A stretch of DNA of 64,000 nt from Oleispira sp051275515 (GCA_051275515.1 JBNMOT010000001.1:1-64000), one strand, 5' to 3'; shown: positions 26,333-36,316, counted from the first letter of the stretch. The notes: generated by a model from the sequence alone, not told the origin. A program made the numbers and translations.

Positions 26333-27160
26333 ATGGAACAGTTTAAATTACCTTTGGGTAATTATATTGAAATATTTGTCGACTGGTTAGTTGATAACGG
26401 AGCATCCTTTTTTGATGCCATATCTGAATCATTAGAATGGCTGATAAGCTTATTTACGGATGCGCTACTTTGGCTTCATCCCATCGCCTTTATCATATTG
26501 GTCGTCGCCATTGCGCTTTATTTTCGACGTTCTGTGGGTCTTGCTGTTTACGCGGTTGTGGCGTTAACGTTGATTTGGAATTTAGGGTATTGGGTTGAAA
26601 CCATGCAGACCCTTGCCTTAGTTTTGTATGCAGCTTTATTCTGTATGGTCATTGGTTTGCCCATTGGTATTTACGCGGCGCATCATGCGACCTTCTATAA
26701 ATTTTTACAGCCAGTGTTAGATCTTATGCAAACGGTTCCGACGTTTGTGTATTTAATTCCAACACTGACGCTATTTGGTTTGGGTGTTGTACCTGGGTTA
26801 ATTTCTACGATTATTTTTGCGATCGCAGCACCGATAAGACTGACGTATTTAGGGATATCAGAAGTGCCTCAAGATATTCTGGAAGCGGGCCGATCCTTTG
26901 GTGCCAGTAAACGCCAACTTTTATTTCGTATTGAGTTGCCAGCCGCCGCCAGCAGTATTGCTGCTGGGGTGACTCAGTGCATCATGTTGTCTTTATCCAT
27001 GGTGGTCATTGCAGCCTTGGTGGGCGCAGATGGTTTAGGTAAGCCGGTTGTGCGGGCGTTGAATACCGTTGATATTGCCAGTGGTTTTGAGGCCGGTTTA
27101 GCCATCGTATTATTAGCCATTTTACTTGACCGTTTATTCAAGGCGGGACAAATAAAATGA
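26333..27160 (+). CDS. choW: choline ABC transporter, permease
   Basis: A 275-residue inner membrane permease of the ProW/OpuAB type, with about six helices. The EAA loop (GASKRQLLFRIELPAAASSI) that contacts the ATPase is clear near residues 189-208. The N-terminal 'IEIFVDWLVDNGASFFDAISESLEWLI' is common in ChoW/ProW proteins. The stop overlaps the ATPase start (ATGA). The 99-base space before it holds the hairpin at 26226-26257. Confidence 0.92.
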   Translation: MEQFKLPLGNYIEIFVDWLVDNGASFFDAISESLEWLISLFTDALLWLHPIAFIILVVAIALYFRRSVGLAVYAVVALTLIWNLGYWVETMQTLALVLYAALFCMVIGLPIGIYAAHHATFYKFLQPVLDLMQTVPTFVYLIPTLTLFGLGVVPGLISTIIFAIAAPIRLTYLGISEVPQDILEAGRSFGASKRQLLFRIELPAAASSIAAGVTQCIMLSLSMVVIAALVGADGLGKPVVRALNTVDIASGFEAGLAIVLLAILLDRLFKAGQIK

Positions 27161-28365
27161 TTAATATTAAAAATTTGGATGTGGTGTTTGGTGATAAGCC
27201 AGAGCGTGCATTGGCGTTATTGGACCAAGGACAAGAACGCGACGAGATCAGTAATAACAGCGGTTTGGTGGTGGGCGTTAATAACGCCAACTTACACATC
27301 AGTAAGGGTGAAATTTGCGTATTGATGGGACTGTCAGGTTCTGGTAAGTCGAGCTTATTGCGTTGCATTAATGGCTTGAATGATACGACGCGTGGTTCTA
27401 TTGAAATAGATCATGAAGGCGACGTGATTGATTTAGTCAGTGCCGATGCTGATACGCTAAGAGCGATACGCACTAAGCGCATGTCGATGGTCTTCCAAAA
27501 ATTTGCTTTAATGCCTTGGCTAACCGTGGCGCAAAATGTTGCTATGCCACTTGAGCTACAAGGCCTTGATAAAAAAGAAATCAAACAGCGAGTCGATGCT
27601 CAACTTGAGCTAGTGGGTTTAGAGCAATGGGCAAAACACAAGCCGAGTGAGTTATCAGGGGGTATGCAGCAACGTGTCGGTTTAGCCCGAGCGTTGGTGA
27701 CGGAATCTGACATCTTGTTAATGGATGAGCCCTTCTCTGCTTTAGATCCGCTTATTCGTACTCAACTGCAGGATGAACTTATTCAGCTGCAGGAAAAACT
27801 GAATAAAACCATTATTTTTGTGAGCCATGATTTAGACGAAGCGCTGAAGCTGGGTACTAATATCGCAATCATGAAAGATGGTGAAATTGTTCAACAGGGT
27901 AAGCCAGAAAGCATCGTATTAAATCCGGTGAATGATTATGTTAAGCAGTTTGTTGCCCATACTAATCCGATACATGTCTTGAAAGCAAAATCGATTATGC
28001 GCCCGATTACGGATATGGCATTGACTGAAAAAGGTTATTGTTTAAGTAAGCGTCATGATTATTGGTTAAGCTCCAATCAACAGCAGGTTTATTACAAAGG
28101 CGAAGAATTTTCTCCCCAGCTGTGGCAAATAGGTCAAGACATTGTTAAGTTAACTACAGCACCGACGTGTGTGGCTGCCGATACTGGCATGCAAGACGTG
28201 ATGGAAATTCGTTATCATACCGATCACTCGGTATTTATAATGAAAGATCTTGATGAAGATCTTGATGGCGATGAAAAAATCCATCGTGATGAAAAAATTC
28301 AAGGAGTCATCGGTGATAAAGAGTTATATCACACCTTGTTGGGTAAAATGATGTTAGAAGATTAA
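27157..28365 (+). CDS. choV: choline ABC transporter, ATPase
   Basis: A 402-residue ProV/OpuAA-type ATPase. Walker A is GLSGSGKSS at 58-66, the signature LSGGMQQRVGLARAL, Walker B ILLMDEPFSALDP, and the H-loop FVSHDLDEAL. The C-terminal 120 residues replace the paired CBS domains of E. coli ProV by a shorter region, with an acidic tail (DLDEDLDGDEKIHRDEKIQ). Translationally coupled to choW. Confidence 0.92.
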   Translation: MINIKNLDVVFGDKPERALALLDQGQERDEISNNSGLVVGVNNANLHISKGEICVLMGLSGSGKSSLLRCINGLNDTTRGSIEIDHEGDVIDLVSADADTLRAIRTKRMSMVFQKFALMPWLTVAQNVAMPLELQGLDKKEIKQRVDAQLELVGLEQWAKHKPSELSGGMQQRVGLARALVTESDILLMDEPFSALDPLIRTQLQDELIQLQEKLNKTIIFVSHDLDEALKLGTNIAIMKDGEIVQQGKPESIVLNPVNDYVKQFVAHTNPIHVLKAKSIMRPITDMALTEKGYCLSKRHDYWLSSNQQQVYYKGEEFSPQLWQIGQDIVKLTTAPTCVAADTGMQDVMEIRYHTDHSVFIMKDLDEDLDGDEKIHRDEKIQGVIGDKELYHTLLGKMMLED

Positions 28366-28435
28366 GTTGATTAGCCGATAAAAATATTTTTAATATTTTT
28401 GTCAATTATAAGAAAGAAAGAAAGGAAAAATCATA

Positions 28436-29557
28436 ATGAAAAAATCCTTATTAGCTTTGGCAATTGCCGCTTCGGTAACTGCGCCCGCGTATGCCTCAAC
28501 AGCAATTTCTGGTGGCATCTGGTTGAACCATCAGCTAACCACTGAAGATACTGGATCAGATGGCTCAGTGCGTGAAGAGAGTACGTTAGGCACAGTCAAT
28601 AGCGAAGCATTAATTTTATACATTGATCACCAGCAAGAAGATTCTGCTTGGCAGCTGTCTGCCGAATGGCGCACGGGGCCTGGTTCTTTTAGTGATAGTA
28701 GCAATAATTCAACAGGGGATACCTCTGGTTTTCATAAGTTATGGGTAGGCTATAACTTCTCAAAAGATCGTAAAGTAGTTATTGGTAAGTCTCAAGTTCC
28801 ATTTGGCTTTGGAACGATGAACTTCTGGCCTGGTGATATGGGCTTAGGTGGTTACGGTGATCAGCTAGATGTGGGTGTGAAATTCAGCGATAAGCAAGAT
28901 GCTATTAGCTATGATCTGGCTTGGTATATTGCAGATGATTTTGGTGCGACGAGCACTGATACCATGGATGATAATGGTCATTGGGGTACTTCTACGACAT
29001 ACCGTAAAGTAAATACCGCTGTTGCTAATATTGGTTATGACTTGACTCCAGGCTCAACGATTGGTTTTTCTTATCAGCAAGGCGAGCTACAAAATTTAAC
29101 GCGGAACCTTTTAAATACTGGCTTTGCCAACGATACGGGTTCTCTCTTTGGCGATCATAATGCATGGGACGTTTGGTATACCGGTACTTATGGCAATGTA
29201 GGCGTTAAGGCTCAGGTAATGGGTACTCAGCGTAATGGACTCGATGAAATTTCGGCTGGGGCAGATGAAGTGAAGACGTTACGTCAATCGTTGACTGTGT
29301 CTTATGCAACAGGTCCATTTAACTATTATATTGACTACACAAATGTTGCTTCTGATACGGACGGTAATAATGCTAGCGACATGGTTGCCTTTGCTCCGGG
29401 TGTTAGTTATAACTATGGTCCAGGTTGGATTTATGCGGAATATTTAACGCAGTCTAATTATCTGGATGGAAATTCAGATGTAACTGATACAGGCAATGCG
29501 TCAAATGACGAGTCTAACTTCTCTGCGACGTACCTAACAATTGATTATTACTTCTGA
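28436..29557 (+). CDS. outer membrane porin-like protein in the choline cluster
   Basis: A 373-residue protein with a clean signal peptide (SLLALAIAASVTAPAYA) and a C-terminal Phe (TIDYYF), with alternating beta-strand patterns throughout; the mature protein is acidic. It looks like a 16-strand-type porin ('FHKLWVGYNFSKDRKVVIGKSQVPFGFG' resembles phosphate/maltose-type porins) but matches no named family I know. It follows choV by 70 bases and ends at a strong terminator, so it probably belongs to the choline operon and could let choline or betaine pass the outer membrane. Confidence 0.75.
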   Translation: MKKSLLALAIAASVTAPAYASTAISGGIWLNHQLTTEDTGSDGSVREESTLGTVNSEALILYIDHQQEDSAWQLSAEWRTGPGSFSDSSNNSTGDTSGFHKLWVGYNFSKDRKVVIGKSQVPFGFGTMNFWPGDMGLGGYGDQLDVGVKFSDKQDAISYDLAWYIADDFGATSTDTMDDNGHWGTSTTYRKVNTAVANIGYDLTPGSTIGFSYQQGELQNLTRNLLNTGFANDTGSLFGDHNAWDVWYTGTYGNVGVKAQVMGTQRNGLDEISAGADEVKTLRQSLTVSYATGPFNYYIDYTNVASDTDGNNASDMVAFAPGVSYNYGPGWIYAEYLTQSNYLDGNSDVTDTGNASNDESNFSATYLTIDYYF

Positions 29558-29583
29558 TTTTAAGTCAGACATAATTAATTGAT

Positions 29584-29627
29584 AAAAAAATACCCGTTAG
29601 GCTTACGCTGAACGGGTATTTTTTTAT
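29584..29627. terminator. bidirectional terminator at the end of the choline cluster
   Basis: AAAAAAATACCCGTT pairs with AACGGGTATTTTTTT around a 12-base loop. It separates the plus-strand choline cluster from the convergent minus-strand envelope cluster. Confidence 0.88.
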
Positions 29628-29673
29628 CTGCTGTTTATCTATCTAGGGCTATATAATACTTTTAGTTTTAATA

Positions 29674-30069
29674 TTATTTTCTATATTGCAACCAAGCATA
29701 AAAGAACATCAAGCCAAATAATAAATCGTTTAGACCGTAAATCACTAGAAAGATAGTCGTCACGATAGATTCACTCCACATAACGGCAATGTCTGGCTTC
29801 ATCACGAACCAGAAGTATAAGGCGGTGCCAACGTAAACCATCTTTTCAATAAAGAAAACAAGGATTAAGCGGGACGCTCGTGGATGCTCTGTTGATACAG
29901 AAATGTAGGCCATTCCCCATAAAATAATCATGCCTAAACCAAAATTGCTGAATATTTGTGGGTAGTAGCGGGTTAATAGTTCGTTTTGAAAGCCTAAAGA
30001 AAAGCCTAAAACACCAAAAATATTAACGAGGCCTGCAAGTACAAAACCAAAAGTTAAGTATCGTTTCAT
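29674..30069 (-). CDS. small integral membrane protein, unknown
   Basis: A 131-residue protein with four predicted membrane helices (near residues 5-25, 42-57, 65-88 and 100-127). No family is recognised. It is the last gene of the minus-strand rpiA-ydbH-ynbE-ydbL-lemA-M48 run, 51 bases after the protease gene, but could have its own promoter. Confidence 0.6.
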   Translation of the reverse strand: MKRYLTFGFVLAGLVNIFGVLGFSLGFQNELLTRYYPQIFSNFGLGMIILWGMAYISVSTEHPRASRLILVFFIEKMVYVGTALYFWFVMKPDIAVMWSESIVTTIFLVIYGLNDLLFGLMFFYAWLQYRK

Positions 30070-30120
30070 GAAAATAATTCCATTATTAGATTATGGGGTA
30101 AGAAAGTTGATAGCATTCTA

Positions 30121-32106
30121 TCAGTCGAGGCGGTTTGGCAATACATTTTCTATCGTCTGATTAAATAAATTAGGCGTCGGGCATTCTAAAATTGCGGCGA
30201 TGGTTTGAACCAGCTCGCGCTCAGTGACTTCTACGTCGTTTACTTTTACACACGCTGCCAATGCCTTCATCGTACGACCTTTAACGTGAGGGTAAGCTTG
30301 GGTCAGTGTATCGAGGGCAATATTAAAGTGTTTAAAAGACGATGTTTTTGCTTGTAACTGTAAGCCTTCAAAGCCGGCGGTACGGGCTGCGATCGCAAAA
30401 CTCGCCAAAGCATTCTCGAGTGAATTGTGTCCATGATTAGCGACAAAAGATAATACGGTTTCAATCTCTGAACTTAGTTTTTTAACATTGCCGTGTTTGA
30501 CCTTAATCGCCTTGGCTTGATTAAAGCTTGTATTTAAGTACTGCAGAATCATTCGATATAAGCACCATTCGAATAATTCGATTTTGCCATCAGCGTGTAC
30601 CAGTTTAATAAGCAGTTGTTTAAATTCGGTATATTGATCTTGGGATAATAGCTTTAATGCTGGAATGGTTTTTTCGATACTAGGTAAGCGCTTACTTTCA
30701 TCCAGTAAGGCGACCAGAGGGATTAACTGATTAACCGATTGTAATACACCGTCACCGCAATGTCGTTTTATTAGGTCCAGCTGTTGTTCGTGAACCAATG
30801 AGCTATTAGGCGCTAACAGCAGGGCATAACATAAACCTCGCGCTGTCATTGGATCGTGTGCGGCGGTGGTTAACTCTGCTTCAGCATTTATTGGCTCAAA
30901 ATCAATAGCGGCTGACATGGCGGCTGCAATTCCTGTTAATAGTTCTTCAGGTCTTATCTTTGCCTTGGATGCAAGGGTGGGAGACTCGTCGTACGCTTGC
31001 TGTAATGTTTGTGGTTTGACCCACTCGCCATCCCAATTTTTATCGATGCGACGAATGCGTTCTTCTAATTTAGGGTGGGTCGATAAAAAACCAAAATGAT
31101 TAGAGAAGTTACTGTAAATCGCATTGCCAAAAAAAGCGTGGCTGAACTCTTCGCGGCGACTGTGGCCAATAGCAGACCCTACGCCGCCATAGCCAATGAC
31201 TTTTAGGGCTTCTGCAATGGCATGTGGATCACGGGTAAATTGTACTGAGCTGGCATCGGCTAGATATTCACGCTGACGACTAACCGCGGCTTGTATCAAC
31301 TTGCCAAAGAACACGCCGCTGTAGCCTAAAATCATAAAGCCAAAGCCAATTAAAAAGAGAGGAATTCCAGCTTCTTTTTTATTGGACGAAGATGAAAATA
31401 GACTCGACTGTCTTCGTCCTCGGCTATAGAGACTATGACGAGCGCCAGCTTCTAGGATGATTCTACCTAATAATCCTATGCATAGAATACCGAACAGAAT
31501 GGCGATTAAGCGCATGTTCATGCGCATATCACCATTTAGGATATGGCTGAACTCATGACCGATCACCCCTTGTAGTTGCAATCGTGAGAGCTTGGTTAAA
31601 CATCCTTTCGTAACCCCTATAATCGCATCGGAAGGTTGAAAGCCTGCGGCAAACGCATTGATACCGATTTCATCATCCATTAAGAATACTTGTGGCACGG
31701 GCATGCCAGAAGCAATGGCCATTTCTTCAACGATATTCAATAAGCGTTTTTCATAGAAGTCTTCGCTATTCGGCTGTAATAAACGTCCACCCAAAGAATG
31801 AGCAATAGAGGTGCCGCCGCCACTTAGCTTAACGGCTTTATACAGGTAAGCGAGTCCGACAAAGCTGCAGACAATCGCCGAAATTGTTAGCCATGCTTGC
31901 CATGATATGTAATGAAAAATATCCAGTAAAGAAGGGTTATGAATCGTTTTTTTTCCTAGGTTAGGAAAAATGTCTGGGTTACCCCACAGAAAACCAGCGA
32001 CCAGTAAGTTAGTCAAAAAAATCAGCGCGAGTAACGCTAAGGCAAATAATACGATCAGTTGCTTGGTACGTTTTCTCGCTTGGTCTTGATGGCCAAAGAA
32101 ATCCAT
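30121..32106 (-). CDS. M48 family (HtpX-like) membrane metalloprotease with long C-terminal part
   Basis: A 661-residue protein. Two N-terminal helices (about residues 17-40 and 71-90) precede the M48 domain with the zinc motif HEFSH at 184-188 and the downstream 'REYLADASSVQFT' carrying the third ligand. Another helix lies between them (IAILFGILCIGLLGRII). From about residue 350 a long mostly helical region with no zinc motif follows, where HtpX proper (about 290 residues) would stop. It follows lemA by 55 bases. LemA beside M48 proteases is a known pairing, probably in envelope protein quality control. Confidence 0.88.
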   Translation of the reverse strand: MDFFGHQDQARKRTKQLIVLFALALLALIFLTNLLVAGFLWGNPDIFPNLGKKTIHNPSLLDIFHYISWQAWLTISAIVCSFVGLAYLYKAVKLSGGGTSIAHSLGGRLLQPNSEDFYEKRLLNIVEEMAIASGMPVPQVFLMDDEIGINAFAAGFQPSDAIIGVTKGCLTKLSRLQLQGVIGHEFSHILNGDMRMNMRLIAILFGILCIGLLGRIILEAGARHSLYSRGRRQSSLFSSSSNKKEAGIPLFLIGFGFMILGYSGVFFGKLIQAAVSRQREYLADASSVQFTRDPHAIAEALKVIGYGGVGSAIGHSRREEFSHAFFGNAIYSNFSNHFGFLSTHPKLEERIRRIDKNWDGEWVKPQTLQQAYDESPTLASKAKIRPEELLTGIAAAMSAAIDFEPINAEAELTTAAHDPMTARGLCYALLLAPNSSLVHEQQLDLIKRHCGDGVLQSVNQLIPLVALLDESKRLPSIEKTIPALKLLSQDQYTEFKQLLIKLVHADGKIELFEWCLYRMILQYLNTSFNQAKAIKVKHGNVKKLSSEIETVLSFVANHGHNSLENALASFAIAARTAGFEGLQLQAKTSSFKHFNIALDTLTQAYPHVKGRTMKALAACVKVNDVEVTERELVQTIAAILECPTPNLFNQTIENVLPNRLD

Positions 32107-32161
32107 TATCTATTTCCGCTTGTATTAAAAGCACAGGTTAAAACCGATGTTGATATTCGAT

Positions 32162-32758
32162 TTAAAAACTGACTTTAGGTGCCGCTTGAATTTGCACGCT
32201 ATCTTCAAATTCTAATAATACGGCATCTTGAGCATGACCCATTTTATTAGCAAAAAAGATTGGCGGAAAAGATTGGCGATAAATATTGTACGTTGTGACG
32301 GCGTCATTGAATGCTTGGCGTGCAAAAGCGACTTTGTTTTCAGTGCTGGTGAGCTCTTCAGTTAACTGCATCATATTAGTATTGGCTTTTAAATCTGGAT
32401 AAGCTTCTACCGTGATATTAAATCGACTCATTGCGCCGGCTAATGCACCTTCAGCCCCCGCAAGTTTACTCATTGCCGCCGCGCTTGATGGATTACTGGC
32501 AACGGCTTTAAGACCGGCCATGGCTTCATTACGCGCCTCTACTACGGCGGTCAGTGTTTCAGATTCGTGCTTTAAATACGCCTTGGCCGTTTCAACTAAG
32601 TTTGGAATAAGGTCATAGCGACGCTTAAGTTGAACTTCGATTTGCGAAAAACCATTCTCATAGCGGTTCTTAAACGTCACCAAATTATTGTAAATGCTGA
32701 TGATATAAAAAATGGTAGCAGCAATTACTACAAGTGTGATAATGGTCGATAATTCCAT
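32162..32758 (-). CDS. lemA: LemA family protein
   Basis: A 198-residue protein with one N-terminal membrane helix (TIITLVVIAATIFYIISIY) followed by a long helical domain. 'YNNLVTFKNRYENGFSQIEVQLKRRYDLIPNLVETAKAY' is the classic LemA start. Function is not settled; in many bacteria it pairs with an M48 or TPM-domain protein. Here it lies 55 bases before the M48 gene and 41 bases after ydbL. The name is used for the family, unrelated to the older lemA (gacS) kinase. Confidence 0.93.
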   Translation of the reverse strand: MELSTIITLVVIAATIFYIISIYNNLVTFKNRYENGFSQIEVQLKRRYDLIPNLVETAKAYLKHESETLTAVVEARNEAMAGLKAVASNPSSAAAMSKLAGAEGALAGAMSRFNITVEAYPDLKANTNMMQLTEELTSTENKVAFARQAFNDAVTTYNIYRQSFPPIFFANKMGHAQDAVLLEFEDSVQIQAAPKVSF

Positions 32759-32799
32759 GAGCTAATCCTTGTTAAGTTATCACGCGTTAATGGAATGGC

Positions 32800-33126
32800 T
32801 TATTTTTTATGCCATTGGCCATCAGCATCTTTAAAAAATTCACCTGTGTTTAGTTTGTTAGTAATCTTTTCACCAGCAATTTTTTCAATGCTTTTTAAAT
32901 CCATCTTTTGTTTATCGGCAATGCTCTGATAATGGGTTTGACGTTGAGCATTAATATTACTCATTAATGCTTTTGCTTCGTCATTACCTCTAGGGGTCAT
33001 TTCTAAATAGCCACGAGCATTTTCTCCTAACAGGCCTTTGCTTTGTGCTTCATCTAGGGTCAGTGCTAACGCAAGTTGGCTCATCATTAAAAGGGAGGCC
33101 GTTATAAATAAAGATTTTAAAGTCAT
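32800..33126 (-). CDS. ydbL: YdbL family periplasmic protein (DUF1318)
   Basis: A 108-residue protein with a signal peptide (LFITASLLMMSQLALA). The mature part begins LTLDEAQSKGLLGENARGYLE, typical of YdbL, and continues with 'ALMSNINAQRQTHYQSIADK'. In E. coli YdbL belongs with YdbH and YnbE, which form an envelope-spanning lipid bridge; YdbL is thought to assist their assembly. Gene order ydbH-ynbE-ydbL is kept here. Confidence 0.9.
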   Translation of the reverse strand: MTLKSLFITASLLMMSQLALALTLDEAQSKGLLGENARGYLEMTPRGNDEAKALMSNINAQRQTHYQSIADKQKMDLKSIEKIAGEKITNKLNTGEFFKDADGQWHKK

Positions 33127-33192
33127 GATATATTCCTTTTTTCTAATATTTTTGTGTGTGGTTTATCGTCTTTTATTATTCTTTAAGGAAGA

Positions 33193-33369
33193 CTAAAAAA
33201 GATCACTATCTTCGCTGAATAAATCTTCGAGTTCTTTTTCGACTTTAATGCGAACTTCATGTTCAATTTTCACATTTAAATTAATAGTAATTGGCTTATC
33301 AGGTGCAGCAACTTTTAATGTGCAGGCACTGGTTATTAATATTAGTGCTAAAAGTGTGAGTATTTTCAT
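33193..33369 (-). CDS. ynbE: YnbE family outer membrane lipoprotein
   Basis: A 58-residue lipoprotein found by reading the gap between ydbL and ydbH. The leader MKILTLLALILITSA is followed by lipobox Cys16. The mature part 'PDKPITINLNVKIEHEVRIKVEKELEDLF' forms one or two beta-strands and a helix, the typical YnbE pattern. YnbE is reported to extend the beta-groove of YdbH to the outer membrane. The gene lies 61 bases after ydbH and 66 before ydbL. Confidence 0.88.
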   Translation of the reverse strand: MKILTLLALILITSACTLKVAAPDKPITINLNVKIEHEVRIKVEKELEDLFSEDSDLF

Positions 33370-33430
33370 AGTTTGTTCCAGTGATTAGATACGTTCTAAT
33401 AGGCTGTTTTATTTAATAACTACTTTTGCA

Positions 33431-36298
33431 TTATTGATACTTATTCTCAAGCTTTTGCACAATATCATTACTGATGCGTAAACTTTCGAGTAAGTCGAGC
33501 AGGTTGTAGTCTAGGTTTAAATTAAAATGGGTTGCTTGGCCGTCAAAGAAGGTCGGGTTATGTCCTTGAAACTGTAACCCCAGATCCAACGCGCCATTAG
33601 GCTGGTAGGTGATATTCGTTTGCAGCTTGTTATAGCGAAAGTCATCTAATACTTGCATGGCGAGGCTTACATTGGGGTCACTTTGTTTCAAACTATCAGC
33701 CGCCGTGCCGCGGAATTGAACAATACCGCCGGGTGCTCTTGCATATAAGCTGCCCGCGGGTATTTGTGGCCCTTCAGGTAGCAGTATAATCGGTAATATA
33801 CCGTCAAGCTCGCCCGTTGCCGTCACCCCGGATCCCGCTTCTAGGGCGGCAATGTGAGCGATTTTTAGGCCTTCTATTTCGATACCAAAAGCATTCACTT
33901 CTTGACCGCTATCAAAGCGAATTAACGGAACATTAATGCGGCCTCCTAATACGTCGGTATGAACTTCTTCGATAACGATTAACGCTTTAGAAAAATCAGA
34001 CGGAAGGGTTGTGGTACTGCGAGCGAGAACATTGGCGACATTAATGCCTGGATTAATACTGAGCGCAGAGATCTGACTGTCGATGCGGAAGTCGGTATAA
34101 AAAGGGCGGCGTATCGCAAGTTGCACATCGATATCTTCCCAGGTGGTTAGCTCTTGATAGACCCCAGATAGATCATCGATGCGCAGCATTAAATCAGGTT
34201 GCCAGCGCCAAGCAAGACTGGCATCGTCAAAAATATCTGCTTGATACTGTTGCCACTGCACCCAGCCTTGTGCCGATAGGCTGCCATTTAAAAGCTCAAC
34301 TTGAGTGAGCTCAGCCATGTCTATCATGCCCATTTTTTGCCAGTCGAGTTTTAAGTTATTTAAATACACTTGCGCGCGGCCTTGCTGCAGATTGCTAAAA
34401 TCGTGCTGGGCTAATAAGGTTAAGTCCAGACTATTGGCTAAGCCAGATAAACTCATTGAAGTCGTTAATTGGGCTTGCTCAAGATCGAGGGAGTTTAAGT
34501 CGAGTTTACCTTTAAAGAGTATTGACGGTACGGGCCATTGATCCCAATAACTCGCTCGATTTGTTATTTCCCAGTCACAGGCTAAAGGTAATTGCGACAG
34601 GGCTTGCTGACTTCTGAACTGAGCAGAGTATTGTAATTTTAACCAGTCGAGATTACAGCTGACCTGAGCATTTTCTAATTCTAATACTTCTTTCTTATGT
34701 TGCCATTTTAGTTGATCAATAATGATGGAGAAATCTTTTGCTTGTAGGATTTCATTATCGATTCCTTCGATGAACCAATCGGGTAATAGTTGCCAATGTA
34801 TCTCAGAAAGACGGGCATTAGGCTTATTCGCGAACAGAGGGTCTAAATAGTGGGTCTGATTATTAAGGCCCTGAGGTACGCTCAATTGCCAATGCCAGCT
34901 ATTATCGCGCTGTTGTCCTTGAACAATAATGTCGCCTTGGCTTTCATTTTTTAATGTTGGCCATAATGAATTTTCCTGTTGTGTGCTTAGGTTGAATAGC
35001 TGTTGACTTGTAAATTGGCTAGCACTGTTTATTTGGCGAGTAAATTGTCCGTCTAGTATCAGTTCAGTTTTATGCGTGAGTTGCGACCCACTTAATTGCT
35101 GGGCAAGCAGACCGTGCCATCGGCAGCGGTTTCTCTCTTTCTCGAAGGCACAGGTGACAGAAATAGGCTCTTGTAGGTACTGTTTAATTTTTAGATTAAT
35201 CGGCGCAAGGGAATTGAGTTCTGCGGCTAGATCAAACGTATCCAAATTGAATTGCCATTGTTCTTTACGCTGGTGATCAATATCTGTCGTTAAGTTAATG
35301 GCTAGTTCCGCATGTTCGATAATATTTTCTTTTTTGGTAACATCAAAAATATTAAAGTCGCTTACCTTGATCTGTAATAAACCGTGCGCGGAGAGCTCGC
35401 TTAATACTTGTTGCTGATGGGTAATGACTCGGGGTAATGTGAGTTCGAGATTCCAGGCTTGTATCGCAACGTTTGCCTTGAAAGTATGAGCTTGCTCTTG
35501 TTGCTCTAATAGCATTAGCCAAGATTGAATATCTGCACTTTGTTGCAGGCTAAAAATAGCATCTTGTGTCGGATCGCTGGGCAGTTGCCAGGTGGCGTGT
35601 AAATTGAAAATAGGGTTAGCTTGTTGTTCAATAAAAATAAGGCTTTTGATAGTGCCATCGCTATCGAGGGTAAATTGATGGGAGAGATCTTTGGTCAAAT
35701 GACGTGTTTGAATCGTATTGTTAATACTAAGCTGCTGTTTATTGAAGACGATTCGGCTATCCATACTGGCATGGGGATGAATGAGCTGAAACTGTGTTAG
35801 CGTAAAATTATTAATGGGCAGTTGCTGAAGGACCTCGTTTAAACTTATCAGTTCAAATGTGGGTATAGTGGGTGTCTGATTACTGGCAACCTCTGGCGCT
35901 GTTTTATCGCTGAGATTTTTCTTATCTGTTTTTTTATTATCTGTTTTTTTACTATCAGTGTTGCTCGCAAAAGTACGGGGTAAAACCTCTACTCGAGCGT
36001 CTGCTACGGTGACATCTTGCACTTGTCCTGACGCAATACCCCAAGGAGAGAAGGTGATATCAATATTTTGTAGATTTATTTGGCTATTCTGCGAGGGAAG
36101 GAAGAATTGAATCTGATCAATATGAAGTGAGTGCCACGTTAATTGGCTAATGCTCGCTTGGCCTTGCTCAAGGTCCACTTGTGCCATCGCCCAAGGAAGC
36201 AGGGAATTAATTCCCTGCTTGGCGAGCGTCGGCAGATATACAATGCATCCCGCTAATATAACGACACTGATCAGCAGTGCTTTAAGCCACGAGTTCAT
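33431..36298 (-). CDS. ydbH: YdbH family AsmA-like intermembrane lipid transport protein
   Basis: A 955-residue protein anchored by an N-terminal helix (LLISVVILAGCIVYLPTLA) and mostly beta-rich after that, as expected for the AsmA/TamB/YdbH group that spans the periplasm with a hydrophobic groove for phospholipid. The C-terminal 'GGRINVPLIRFDSGQEVNAF' and 'GVTATGELDGILPI' region matches YdbH. Residues about 118-145 form a Lys/Asp/Thr-rich linker. Length is close to the E. coli protein. The start follows rpiA by 18 bases, so the run may be read from the rpiA promoter. Confidence 0.88.
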   Translation of the reverse strand: MNSWLKALLISVVILAGCIVYLPTLAKQGINSLLPWAMAQVDLEQGQASISQLTWHSLHIDQIQFFLPSQNSQINLQNIDITFSPWGIASGQVQDVTVADARVEVLPRTFASNTDSKKTDNKKTDKKNLSDKTAPEVASNQTPTIPTFELISLNEVLQQLPINNFTLTQFQLIHPHASMDSRIVFNKQQLSINNTIQTRHLTKDLSHQFTLDSDGTIKSLIFIEQQANPIFNLHATWQLPSDPTQDAIFSLQQSADIQSWLMLLEQQEQAHTFKANVAIQAWNLELTLPRVITHQQQVLSELSAHGLLQIKVSDFNIFDVTKKENIIEHAELAINLTTDIDHQRKEQWQFNLDTFDLAAELNSLAPINLKIKQYLQEPISVTCAFEKERNRCRWHGLLAQQLSGSQLTHKTELILDGQFTRQINSASQFTSQQLFNLSTQQENSLWPTLKNESQGDIIVQGQQRDNSWHWQLSVPQGLNNQTHYLDPLFANKPNARLSEIHWQLLPDWFIEGIDNEILQAKDFSIIIDQLKWQHKKEVLELENAQVSCNLDWLKLQYSAQFRSQQALSQLPLACDWEITNRASYWDQWPVPSILFKGKLDLNSLDLEQAQLTTSMSLSGLANSLDLTLLAQHDFSNLQQGRAQVYLNNLKLDWQKMGMIDMAELTQVELLNGSLSAQGWVQWQQYQADIFDDASLAWRWQPDLMLRIDDLSGVYQELTTWEDIDVQLAIRRPFYTDFRIDSQISALSINPGINVANVLARSTTTLPSDFSKALIVIEEVHTDVLGGRINVPLIRFDSGQEVNAFGIEIEGLKIAHIAALEAGSGVTATGELDGILPIILLPEGPQIPAGSLYARAPGGIVQFRGTAADSLKQSDPNVSLAMQVLDDFRYNKLQTNITYQPNGALDLGLQFQGHNPTFFDGQATHFNLNLDYNLLDLLESLRISNDIVQKLENKYQ

Positions 36299-36316
36299 GC
36301 TCTGCCTTGCTCCTTC

